DNA from: Bacillota bacterium
Lineage (GTDB): Bacteria; Bacillota; Clostridia; Lachnospirales; Lachnospiraceae
Direction of reading: 5' to 3'
Assembly (NCBI GenBank): GCA_023414355.1
Contig: JAEZOB010000020.1
Coordinates: forward strand, 1-64,000
Length of the DNA: 64,000 nt
In this document: in pieces, positions 41,807 through 49,365 of the stretch
How positions within the stretch are numbered: the first letter of the stretch is position 1
How the letters are laid out: each line of letters begins with the position of its first letter
The notes under the pieces: generated by a model
Told to the model about the DNA's origin: nothing
The model's database searches: none
What the model saw: only the letters and a program-made list of their open reading frames with translations
Program-made: the position numbers and the translations under genes

Positions 41807-42819
41807 AGACGATGAATATTATATCGCGTATTATTCGCCAGACGGTAAATGACAAAAGATCCTTAGGATTGATCCTTCTGGTGCCGATCTTTATCTTCAC
41901 GCTGTTATACTTCCTCTTGGGTGACACTGATTATCAGGCAGATATTGCGGTAAATGGTTTATCAGACAAACTGGTTCAGGCGATTGAGGAACAAGAGGTT
42001 ACAGTGACATCCGTGGACATAGAGGAAGCAAAATCCAAACTGGAAGAGAAGGAGATGGATGCACTCCTCTATATGGATGACACGGAGCTTGTCCTGCTTC
42101 TGGAAAGTAACGATGCGGTGAAAGCAGGTGTCATAAAAAAAGCTATAACCAATGCGATGAAGACTATGAGCCTGAAAGGGTCCATGCGGGTTGATCTGAT
42201 GTACGGAGACAGTGATGCCAATATGTTTAACAGCCTGGGCTATGTACTCATGGGTGTCATATCCTTCTTCCTGATCTTTATTATTGCGGGAATATCATTT
42301 GTGAGGGAACGTACGAATCAGACGATGGAAAGGCTGATGGTAACACCGGTGAAGAGATGGCAGGTTATTCTCGGTTATACACTTGGATTTGGCATTTTTG
42401 CCATCCTCCAGAGCATGATCCTGCTGCTCTATCTGAAATGGGTATTGAACATGTCAATCGCAGGTTCTATTGTATCCGCCGGAGTAATTATGATTTTGAT
42501 GTCCATGTCAGCTGTATGCATCGGAGCATTTTGCTCCATCTTTGCAAATAATGAATTTCAGATTATGCAATTCATACCCGTAGTTGTCATCCCTCAGATA
42601 TTTTTCTCCGGGCTGATATCCCTAGATACTTTCCCTTATCGTCTGGGGGAGATTGCAAGAATTATGCCGGTCTATTATGCCTGTGATGCACTCTATGCGA
42701 TTACGATCAAGGGAGATGGACTGTCGGATGTTGGAATGGATCTGCTGGTGCTATTTATCTTTATACTGATTTTCTTTGTTATAAATATCTTTGCACTGAA
42801 GAAGTATCGCAGGATTTAA
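41803..42819 (+). CDS. ABC-2 type permease
   Basis: 338 residues: one N-terminal membrane helix (about 24-40), a ~110-residue extracytoplasmic domain with alternating charged helices, then five C-terminal helices with the ABC-2 motif FVRERTNQTMERLMVTPVKR. Partner of the preceding ATPase; a homodimeric exporter is likely. Substrate unknown, drug or lipid probable given the linked TetR. Confidence 0.92.
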   Translation: MKTMNIISRIIRQTVNDKRSLGLILLVPIFIFTLLYFLLGDTDYQADIAVNGLSDKLVQAIEEQEVTVTSVDIEEAKSKLEEKEMDALLYMDDTELVLLLESNDAVKAGVIKKAITNAMKTMSLKGSMRVDLMYGDSDANMFNSLGYVLMGVISFFLIFIIAGISFVRERTNQTMERLMVTPVKRWQVILGYTLGFGIFAILQSMILLLYLKWVLNMSIAGSIVSAGVIMILMSMSAVCIGAFCSIFANNEFQIMQFIPVVVIPQIFFSGLISLDTFPYRLGEIARIMPVYYACDALYAITIKGDGLSDVGMDLLVLFIFILIFFVINIFALKKYRRI

Positions 42820-42831
42820 GAGGAGGAGACT

Positions 42832-43437
42832 ATGATTTCAGAAGAAAAAAGGAAGCGAATTCTAGATTTTGCATTCAGAAAATTTACCAGTAACGGTATT
42901 GCACAGATTACTATGGATGATATAGCCAAAGGAGTCGGCATGGGGAAGGGTACGCTGTATCAATATTTTCCTTCCAAGGAAAAATTGATTCTGCATACAA
43001 TGGATTTTATCGCTCTTGGGATTGAGAAGAAGCTGGATAAAATTCTGGAGGATCAAAGCCTCACCTCGGTTGAGAAGCTGAGTCTTTTTCTAAAGACAAT
43101 GGCAGAAAGACTTGCTTCTGTTAATCCGTCTATGCTGGATTATCTGGAGAGGAGTATGCCCGAAGCCTATGAGAAGATAGAGAGAATCCGTCAGCATCTC
43201 ATAGAGGATAAGCTGGGGAGGTTGTTCGCGGACGGCAAGAGAAACGGATTATTTGATTCTGCAATGGATGAAGGGCTGGTGGTTCAAATGATGATTGGTT
43301 CTGTGAATCATATTCTTCATACCCATACCTATAATCACGATATGAGTTCGGATCAGCTGTTCCGATCCATCATATCCATCCTTCTGAAGGGCTGCCTGAC
43401 GGAGGAAGGACGAAAACTGGCAATAGACAGTCTGTAG
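42832..43437 (+). CDS. TetR family regulator of the ABC exporter
   Basis: 201 residues. N-terminal TetR HTH (ILDFAFRKFTSNGIAQITMDDIAKGVGMGKGTLYQYFPSKEKLI region, residues 9-53), C-terminal helical ligand domain. AGGAGG before ATG, 12 bp after the permease gene. It probably represses its own operon through the inverted repeat at 41035-41060 and is released by the exporter's substrate. Confidence 0.9.
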   Translation: MISEEKRKRILDFAFRKFTSNGIAQITMDDIAKGVGMGKGTLYQYFPSKEKLILHTMDFIALGIEKKLDKILEDQSLTSVEKLSLFLKTMAERLASVNPSMLDYLERSMPEAYEKIERIRQHLIEDKLGRLFADGKRNGLFDSAMDEGLVVQMMIGSVNHILHTHTYNHDMSSDQLFRSIISILLKGCLTEEGRKLAIDSL

Positions 43438-43509
43438 TGCATTGTAGAGTTGTAATATAAGTACTATCATAAACCCTATAAATTATCTATATATACACGT
43501 AAACAGTAC

Positions 43510-43634
43510 CATGGGGCTGCCCGGAAACAATGAATTCAGCTTCGCTAAGGAGCATAGGATAATCACTGTTCCTTAACTAGCAATGAACGTTTCTTGGCGG
43601 CCCCATGAAATTGTTCTTGGCGCCTCATAGAATA
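43510..43634. repeat. Shorter fold-back element between convergent genes
   Basis: Arms CATGGGGC-T-GCC..GGAAAC (43510-43528) and GTTTC..GGC-G-GCCCCATG (43589-43607) enclose an ~60-nt interior with an AAGG/CCTT stem. Directly after it, GAAATTGTTCTTGGCGCCTCAT resembles the left end of the 61.1-kb fold-back (GAAATTGTGTGGCGCCTCAT), so the two elements appear related. Confidence 0.55.
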
Positions 43635-43644
43635 TAGGTGTAAA

Positions 43645-44616
43645 TTATTTTTTGTCCGTCGTCTTCTTATTTACAAAATGAATGTTCTTCACACCGATCA
43701 CAGCATCATCTCCCGGGAAGTGGCAGGTATGCCCGATATAATACTCTTCAAGATTAATACTCTCAAGATTATAGATATAGCGCTTTATATTATCGGTTTT
43801 GTTGTGATTTCGTTCCTCTACAAGGATATAGTAGGCTTTCGGATCTACGACATATTCCTCGGGACTGTCCGGGAAATATTCCGTGGCATTGATCAGCTCG
43901 TCCTTGCTATTCATTTCCTTGATCATAATCTGAGTGGCTTCATCAACCATTGCTATATTTACTTTGAAGGAGGTGTTTTCTTTCTTAACAAGGCGACTGC
44001 TACCGGAGGAGGTGGTTGTATTAGCAAAGGTCTGCGATAAAACCATGCCAGAGGAATTGCCGCTACTTGAATAGCCCATATTCTGCCCCAATATAGTATA
44101 GAGACTTCCGTCCCCCCTTTGATATACCGGATTCATATGAATAATTTTCATTGAATTCTTCTTAATGGCAAGCGTGCCCTCAAAACTGATATCTTTCCCA
44201 TTATCCTTCTCATTATAGGCGCATTTCACATCATAGAACCCCGGGTCTGCAAAATTCGTAGGCTGTTTTTTTCCATTGGTGTCAATCACTTCCCCTTCGC
44301 CCATATAGTAACCCTGATATTCTCCGAACTTCACATGTCCGTCTCCTGTCATGATCCCTTCGATTTCCATGGAAGCAGGGTTCATATTTAGGACCTCTAA
44401 TTTTCCCTGACTGTTGATTTTGAACTGTGCGTTCTTTTGCTGCTCATTATATAACTTTGCCGTATCCAGTCCGATGGTAACGAAGATACCACACATTCTT
44501 TCTGATTCGTGAGCGGTAAAATCATCTTCTTGTGCCAACTGGCAGCCGTAAAGAATACAGGTTGACAGCAATAATAAGAGGGATAGTACAAATCCCGATA
44601 TAATTCTATTCTTCAT
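43645..44616 (-). CDS. Lipoprotein of unknown function
   Basis: 323 residues. Start ATG 44616 has GGAGG 6 nt upstream; the ATG at 44622 abuts that site. Lipobox ILYGC (Cys about 25). The mature part is mostly beta, with two blocks of similar shape (DPGFYDVKCAYNEKD, then YYILVEERNHNKTDNI) and a Ser-rich linker. No family recognised. Its start overlaps the 3' end of the HTH gene by 11 bp, so it is translationally coupled in a membrane protein-HTH-lipoprotein operon. Confidence 0.78.
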   Translation of the reverse strand: MKNRIISGFVLSLLLLLSTCILYGCQLAQEDDFTAHESERMCGIFVTIGLDTAKLYNEQQKNAQFKINSQGKLEVLNMNPASMEIEGIMTGDGHVKFGEYQGYYMGEGEVIDTNGKKQPTNFADPGFYDVKCAYNEKDNGKDISFEGTLAIKKNSMKIIHMNPVYQRGDGSLYTILGQNMGYSSSGNSSGMVLSQTFANTTTSSGSSRLVKKENTSFKVNIAMVDEATQIMIKEMNSKDELINATEYFPDSPEEYVVDPKAYYILVEERNHNKTDNIKRYIYNLESINLEEYYIGHTCHFPGDDAVIGVKNIHFVNKKTTDKK

Positions 44617-44836
44617 CTTCATCCTCCTCAAGGTTCCCGTCACAGGATAGGATATCTCCGACATCACACTCCAGATAGTGACATATTTTATTCAGGGTTG
44701 AAAACCGAACGCCCTTTGCTTTTCCGCTTCGGAGTACGGACAGGTTGGCTTCTGTAATATCTACCAGCTTGCATAACTCTTTGGAAGTCATATGGCGTTC
44801 CCTTAATTTATCCTCCAGATGTATCTGTATCGCCAT
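44606..44836 (-). CDS. XRE family HTH regulator (YozG-like, short)
   Basis: 76 residues, essentially only a helix-turn-helix: LRERHMTSKELCKLVDITEANLSVLRSGKAKGVRF region, then LNKICHYLECDVGDIL and an acidic tail (LEEDEDEE). Such short regulators are usually encoded beside DUF2975 membrane proteins. Probable autoregulator of the operon via the inverted repeat at 45898-45925. Confidence 0.88.
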   Translation of the reverse strand: MAIQIHLEDKLRERHMTSKELCKLVDITEANLSVLRSGKAKGVRFSTLNKICHYLECDVGDILSCDGNLEEDEDEE

Positions 44837-44846
44837 AGTATCACCT

Positions 44847-45869
44847 CTAAATAATCATTTCGTTATCTTCATGCAGCTCTTTGGTCTCCTTAAAAAATCC
44901 AGATAGGATCATGGCACCAAAGGCAATGATCAACGGAGACAGGGTGATATTTAAGCTAAAATCAGTATCTCTCAGCTGATTGGATAATAGGAACTGGAGC
45001 ACATTCAAAGCCAGATTACTGAAGATGGTTACATAAACAGCATTTTTCCCGATGTTACTTAAGTGAGAGGCAGCCTGGTACTCTTCCGGCTCCATATGGT
45101 GAGCTATCATCTCTTTGATTAGCTCGACTCCTGCCACCAGGATACAGATGGCAAAGATCACAGGCAGACATTGGAGCAGATAGCTAAGGATTGCGACCAC
45201 CTGATTGAGGAAGGCATCCCCCTGATCCGGCAGAATAGACTTAAAAAATAAACCGGGATCAGCTTTGGCAGAGTATTTATCCAGGATAGCAAAAAGTTCG
45301 TAGGTAGAGAAATAGCTGATCAGGAAAGTATACATCACCGAAAGCAGTTCAAGTATCAGCTGCAGCTTTTTACCGAGGTATTGCCGATGGTTCTCGGTAT
45401 TACAAACGGCCAGTGTTCCCAACATACGAAGCATGAAGTAGGCTATACATAGCGAGTAAAAAATGATAACAAAAGCCATTTTGATGATCCCAAGGAAAGA
45501 TAGATCAGCCGTTATCTGCTGAGGTGCCCACTCAAACATAAGCCCAGGATTTATAAAATGATAGAGCATGTAAAAGCTAAAGAGGCTGATGATTGGCAGC
45601 AGGAGATCAATCTTCTGAAGTCTGGTTCTCACCTTCTTTATAAGAAGATAGAAGATCGGAGTGAGACAAAGCATTCCATAGAGAAACAGAGCCAGCCAGT
45701 TCCCCACCGGAGAAGAAAGTGATAACCGACGCAAGCCAAGTCCAATCCAGTCAAAGGGTTGATATAATAAATCCATCGGACTCGTGAGTACGGCAACATA
45801 GTACATGAGATAAGCCAAACCGATGGATATGATACCTTCCAGTATCAGAAGTCTTCCCAGCTTTTTCAT
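44847..45869 (-). CDS. Integral membrane protein with DUF2975-like C-terminus
   Basis: 340 residues, about 8 membrane helices; GGAGG 9 nt before ATG 45869. The C-terminal ~160 residues look like DUF2975 (ending FGAMILSGFFKETKELHEDNEMII, the family's RG..L.EENDLTI tail), while the N-terminal ~170 residues are an additional membrane unit. It is twice the usual DUF2975 length, so possibly a fusion or duplication. First gene of the operon; pairing with an XRE regulator is typical. Confidence 0.75.
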   Translation of the reverse strand: MKKLGRLLILEGIISIGLAYLMYYVAVLTSPMDLLYQPFDWIGLGLRRLSLSSPVGNWLALFLYGMLCLTPIFYLLIKKVRTRLQKIDLLLPIISLFSFYMLYHFINPGLMFEWAPQQITADLSFLGIIKMAFVIIFYSLCIAYFMLRMLGTLAVCNTENHRQYLGKKLQLILELLSVMYTFLISYFSTYELFAILDKYSAKADPGLFFKSILPDQGDAFLNQVVAILSYLLQCLPVIFAICILVAGVELIKEMIAHHMEPEEYQAASHLSNIGKNAVYVTIFSNLALNVLQFLLSNQLRDTDFSLNITLSPLIIAFGAMILSGFFKETKELHEDNEMII

Positions 45870-45897
45870 AGAAACTATCCTCCATAATTATTGTTTT

Positions 45898-45932
45898 ACG
45901 ATAATTATACGATTGAAATTATCGTTTGTCAA
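45898..45932 (-). promoter_or_regulatory. Consensus promoter overlapped by an inverted repeat
   Basis: Minus strand: -35 TTGACA (45927-45932), exactly 17 bp, -10 TATAAT (45904-45909). ACGATAATT (45898-45906) and AATTATCGT (45917-45925) form 9-bp arms with 10 bp between, covering the -10 and spacer. A perfect promoter with an operator implies tight repression. Confidence 0.75.
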
Positions 45933-45960
45933 TAATAATGTTAAATTATGCCAGAGAGTG

Positions 45961-46050
45961 CCAGAGACATGACTTAATTGAAAAGCGAGGTGCTAAAGAC
46001 ATAACTTAATTGAAGAGCGAGGTGCCAAAGACATGAAGATTCCAGATGCC
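45961..46050. repeat. 32-bp degenerate tandem repeat (~2.6 units)
   Basis: CCAGAGACATGACTTAATTG + AAAAGCGAGGTG is followed by CTAAAGACATAACTTAATTG + AAGAGCGAGGTG and a partial third unit. It lies in the divergent gap 45870-46287; nothing else was seen there apart from the promoters at either side. Confidence 0.7.
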
Positions 46051-46202
46051 TAGTGTCCAAGAAAACTCCCTGTGAAAGCTTGGATGCCAAAATGCGCAAG
46101 GAGTTATCATGTGACGTAGGAACAGGCTGTTCAGATACATTGGGAAAGATTTGAGCTTCATGTCAGGTGATGACTGCTTATTTAAAGTAAGGTAGAACTA
46201 TA

Positions 46203-46229
46203 TTGTTTTGTATTCTTTTATGCTATAAT
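46203..46229 (+). promoter_or_regulatory. Promoter candidate for the HAD phosphatase gene
   Basis: TTGTTT (46203-46208) and TATAAT (46224-46229) with a short 15-bp spacer; one base shift gives 16 bp. 74 bp upstream of the TTG start. Confidence 0.35.
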
Positions 46230-46302
46230 TACACCGGTAACATCGGAATGTAGCAGGAAGCTAGATTCTGGCTATAGATCATATAATTTGGAGGAACGAA
46301 GC

Positions 46303-46932
46303 TTGTATAAACATATTATTTGGGATTTTGATGGAACACTATTTGACACCTATCCGGTCATGAGTGTTGCCTTTCAGAAGACATTAGAGGGAGTAGGAAT
46401 AGCAGAGCCGCTGGAGGAGATATTGCAGCACATGAAGCTGTCCATCTCTGATACGATAAAATATTATGAAAAGAAATATCAGATCGATCAAGAGTTCATA
46501 GAGAAGTATAAGAAGCTACGGAAGGAGATGGAGACGGATTTATGCAAGACCTATCCCGGAATTCAAGAGTTATGCAGTTATATCAGTACCTCCGGAAGGT
46601 ATAATTATATATTTACCCATCGGGGAGTGACTACCGCAAAGCATCTGAAAGCCCATGGCTTAGATAAATATTTCACTGAGTGCATCACATCCCAGCAAGA
46701 TTTTGAGAGAAAGCCGAGTCCGGATGCGATCTATTATCTTATTGACAAATATCATATGAATCCTAAGGAAGCGATTATGATCGGAGATCGGGAGCTGGAT
46801 ATCCTTTCAGGGAAAAATGCAGGGATAGCTGCCTGCTTCTTCGATGAAGTCGGGGGAAGGACCTGCGACGCGGCGGATTATACGATTCATGGATTTGAGG
46901 AAATGTATAAGATAATAGATAGAGCAGATTAA
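46303..46932 (+). CDS. HAD superfamily phosphatase (phosphoglycolate phosphatase-like)
   Basis: 209 residues from TTG 46303, 8 nt after GGAGG. HAD motifs: IIWDFDGTLFDT (nucleophile Asp and acid/base Asp, residues about 5-16), FTHRG (motif II), KPSPDAIYYLI (Lys), MIGDRELDILSGKNAGI (motif IV). Cap type C1. Substrate unknown. 58 bp upstream of the staygreen homologue and probably cotranscribed. Confidence 0.9.
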   Translation: MYKHIIWDFDGTLFDTYPVMSVAFQKTLEGVGIAEPLEEILQHMKLSISDTIKYYEKKYQIDQEFIEKYKKLRKEMETDLCKTYPGIQELCSYISTSGRYNYIFTHRGVTTAKHLKAHGLDKYFTECITSQQDFERKPSPDAIYYLIDKYHMNPKEAIMIGDRELDILSGKNAGIAACFFDEVGGRTCDAADYTIHGFEEMYKIIDRAD

Positions 46933-46990
46933 TGAGCCAATTTCCATCTGCTGAATAATATAGAAGTAAAACATGTAAGAGGTTTGGAAT

Positions 46991-47443
46991 GTGAGAAAGC
47001 TTAATCCGCAAAAGGTATTTGTGCAATATCGGGATACAATGAAACCATATGAGCCTGTGATGAATAGAAAATATACGATTACACATTCGGATATCTCAGC
47101 GGAACTATTTGTATTTGTAGCGACACGTTATGCAGAGGATCAAGTCACAGATATGCGTGATGAAGTAAGGATTTCCTGGGAGCAGCGTAAAGACGGGCTC
47201 GTTTTACTTGGTTCTGTGCTTGTGGACGGTAATGAAGTAATAGGAAATGCTTATATAAGAAACAAAATTTTTTATAACGAAATGCCTACTGCACTTCAAG
47301 CCTTACGCCAGGCTGACAGGTTCTTGTTTGACAATGACCCTAAGCTCGACTATACACCGGTAATGATTCACTTTATCTCAAGTAATCCGAGCTATGATAA
47401 AACATATGATTTTGGAATGATAGGGAAGTATGGTATAAGGTAA
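46991..47443 (+). CDS. Staygreen (SGR) family protein
   Basis: 150 residues from GTG 46991. Blocks shared with plant SGR magnesium dechelatases: RKYTITHSDISAELFVFVA (plant YTLTHSDITAKL), RDEVRISW (RDEVVAEW), FYNEMPTALQALRQADRFLF (FRKELPVVLEAF..GD), then NDPKLDYTPVMIHFISSNP (NHPEL...VWVYFHSN). Bacterial SGR homologues are known and some remove Mg from chlorophyll-type rings. The role in an anaerobe without chlorophyll is unknown; a tetrapyrrole or other metal-ligand substrate is possible. Terminator at 47567-47605. Confidence 0.85.
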   Translation: MRKLNPQKVFVQYRDTMKPYEPVMNRKYTITHSDISAELFVFVATRYAEDQVTDMRDEVRISWEQRKDGLVLLGSVLVDGNEVIGNAYIRNKIFYNEMPTALQALRQADRFLFDNDPKLDYTPVMIHFISSNPSYDKTYDFGMIGKYGIR

Positions 47444-47566
47444 AGTTCCAAGCCATAGCTGATAAAGTACCTCCATACGGTTAATATATTTTAGTGTTAT
47501 TTGAATAGTAATACTCTTGTGGCGATACTTATGAAATATCAAAATCCATATTTACTAGTTGATCCG

Positions 47567-47605
47567 GTTGCAATTACATTGTTAAAAAATGTAATTGCAA
47601 CTTTT
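47567..47605. terminator. Terminator hairpin overlapping the end of the WYL gene
   Basis: Perfect 14-bp stem GTTGCAATTACATT / AATGTAATTGCAAC, loop GTTAAAA, then TTTT on the plus strand. It ends the staygreen transcript; its left arm contains the stop codon of the convergent WYL regulator, so the last codons of that gene are part of the hairpin. Confidence 0.75.
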
Positions 47606-48557
47606 CGATTTTTTCGCATATTAGCTTTGATAACTTAGTAGGCTCGATAGATAATATTGTTTCCCCATACCCAATAAAGTAGCTTGCTATGAAGTCTTCC
47701 TCACCTTGATTGTAAAATCCTCGAATATAATTCTGCCCATTTTCTATGTCAAGCCGCATGGATGGATAATGTTCCTTCTGAAATATATCTATGCCTTTAC
47801 CGGACACCAATACTTCAAACTCTGTTGCAGTAGAGGTTTTATACAGCATATCGGCAGAAACCTTAAAATAAGAAATTGACTTTGGTTGGTACAGTTTACT
47901 TTCCTTCACAGCTAACACCTTGTCACACCTAAACACTTGTATTTTCTCTGCATTGAAATCATAACCAACAGCGTACCATTGACCAAAGGTAGCAGAAACA
48001 TCAAAAAATTGCAGAACATAATGCTTCGCTACATCCTTTTTAAGATACTGTATTTCGCAAACCTTTTCCTCTATGGCAAACTGTAAAATATCTTTTAAAA
48101 ACTCGCAGTAGTTGCTCTTAGGAATAATATCTAAGCGAAGAACTTTTTCTGTTTTCTTAAGTAACTCAATTTTTTCAGAAGAAAAGCAGTTTTCAAATTT
48201 CTGCTTTAATTTTTCTATACTTAAATGGAATGGGGTAGATTCATATGCTCTTAGGGTAAGCATTGAAAAATACAAGGCAAACACCTCATCTGTGTTAAAT
48301 ACAATGGGAGAAAGAAGCCTGTTCTGAAGGACTCCATAATAACCATTTCTGCCAAGTTCCGAGTAAATAGGCATCCCGATTTCTTCTAGCGACTTTATAT
48401 CTCTAAGCGCTGTGCTCTTAGAAATATTGTATTTCTCCATGATATCCTTCAAATGAAAGGAGTTTCTATTATTTAGATACAGCATCATATCATTGATACG
48501 TTCTGATTTAATTATATAAACACACCTCCTAAAATAGCATGTAATAAAAGGTATCAT
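47574..48557 (-). CDS. YafY-type HTH/WYL-domain transcriptional regulator
   Basis: Up to 327 residues. Winged helix HTH_11 (about INDMMLYLNNRNSFHLKDIM, STALRDIKSLEEIGMP), then a WYL domain (GQWYAVGYDF, KIQVFRCDKV) and WCX-like C-terminus. Start is uncertain. ATG 48557 lies inside a probable operator and adds ~15 residues the family lacks. A strong GGAGG (48525-48529) precedes ATA 48515 and ATT 48512, which would give a start near KSERIND. The first ATG after that is 48491-48486. It probably controls itself and the divergent S51 peptidase gene. Confidence 0.85.
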   Translation of the reverse strand: MIPFITCYFRRCVYIIKSERINDMMLYLNNRNSFHLKDIMEKYNISKSTALRDIKSLEEIGMPIYSELGRNGYYGVLQNRLLSPIVFNTDEVFALYFSMLTLRAYESTPFHLSIEKLKQKFENCFSSEKIELLKKTEKVLRLDIIPKSNYCEFLKDILQFAIEEKVCEIQYLKKDVAKHYVLQFFDVSATFGQWYAVGYDFNAEKIQVFRCDKVLAVKESKLYQPKSISYFKVSADMLYKTSTATEFEVLVSGKGIDIFQKEHYPSMRLDIENGQNYIRGFYNQGEEDFIASYFIGYGETILSIEPTKLSKLICEKIEKLQLHFLTM

Positions 48558-48588
48558 GATATGACACCTTTTTATAATATACTATAAT
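48546..48588. promoter_or_regulatory. Operator and promoter between WYL regulator and S51 peptidase
   Basis: AAAAGGTATCAT-GAT-ATGACACCTTTT (48546-48572) is a 12-3-12 palindrome with one mismatch. The plus-strand promoter ATGACA (48561-48566), 16-bp spacer, TATAAT (48583-48588) overlaps it, so a bound regulator would cover the -35. Confidence 0.6.
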
Positions 48589-48619
48589 TAAATCCAAATG
48601 AAAAGGAGAAGACAGGACT

Positions 48620-49243
48620 ATGATAAAAATATTTTTAGCATCCTCTTTTAGCGATGTAGCAAATATATTTGCAGGCATCGATAGTGATTTAAAGGGTAAA
48701 TCAGTAACTTTTATCCCGACAGCAAGTGTAGTGGAAAAGGTTACATTCTATGTTGACTCAGGTAGGAAAGCACTTGAAAAACTGGGGCTTATTGTAGATA
48801 ATCTTGAAATATCTACCGCCACCAGCGAAGAAATAAATCACAAGTTAAGAAATAATGACTTTATCTATGTAACAGGAGGAAATACATTTTACTTGTTGCA
48901 AGAATTAAAGCGTACAGGGGCAGATAAAATAATTATAGATGAAGTAAATTCCGGTAAGCTTTACATTGGTGAATCTGCCGGAGCCATCATTGCGTCAGCT
49001 GATGTTGAATACGCTCAAAAAATGGACAGTGTGAAAAAAGCTCCCTTTTTGAAAGAGTATAGTGCTTTGGGGTTGGTAGATTTCTATACGGTACCTCATT
49101 ATAATAGCGCACCATTCAAGAAAGTAGCGCAAAGCATAATAGATACATATGAAGCTACGTTAAATTTAAAACCGATTAGCAATAATGATGCGATTTGGGT
49201 TCAAGGTAACATAATGCAAATTCGTGGGAATGAATCTTGTTAA
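48620..49243 (+). CDS. Peptidase E-like (family S51) serine peptidase
   Basis: 207 residues. Serine nucleophile in YIGESAGAIIAS (about 113-124), YVTGGNTFYLLQEL before it, and VDFYTVPHYN (His) near 155-165, as in dipeptidase E/cyanophycinase-type S51 enzymes. PepE cleaves N-terminal Asp dipeptides; the substrate here is unproven. AAAGGAG before ATG. Divergent from the WYL regulator, which probably controls it. Confidence 0.87.
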   Translation: MIKIFLASSFSDVANIFAGIDSDLKGKSVTFIPTASVVEKVTFYVDSGRKALEKLGLIVDNLEISTATSEEINHKLRNNDFIYVTGGNTFYLLQELKRTGADKIIIDEVNSGKLYIGESAGAIIASADVEYAQKMDSVKKAPFLKEYSALGLVDFYTVPHYNSAPFKKVAQSIIDTYEATLNLKPISNNDAIWVQGNIMQIRGNESC

Positions 49244-49283
49244 GCAGATGAATTACCTATTGCACGCGGGCTGGCGCCCTCCC

Positions 49284-49342
49284 AAACAGAGAAAAGACTC
49301 CCCTCGAGAGCAAGCTCTCGGTGAAGTCTTTCCTCTGTTTTT
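49284..49342. terminator. Bidirectional terminator between S51 peptidase and guaA
   Basis: Nested stem AAACAGAG..AGACT..CGAGAGC / GCTCTCG..AGTCT..CTCTGTTT with TTTTT, in the 122-bp gap between convergent genes. Confidence 0.85.
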
Positions 49343-49365
49343 ATATGGCTTGGAGCTTTACGCGA

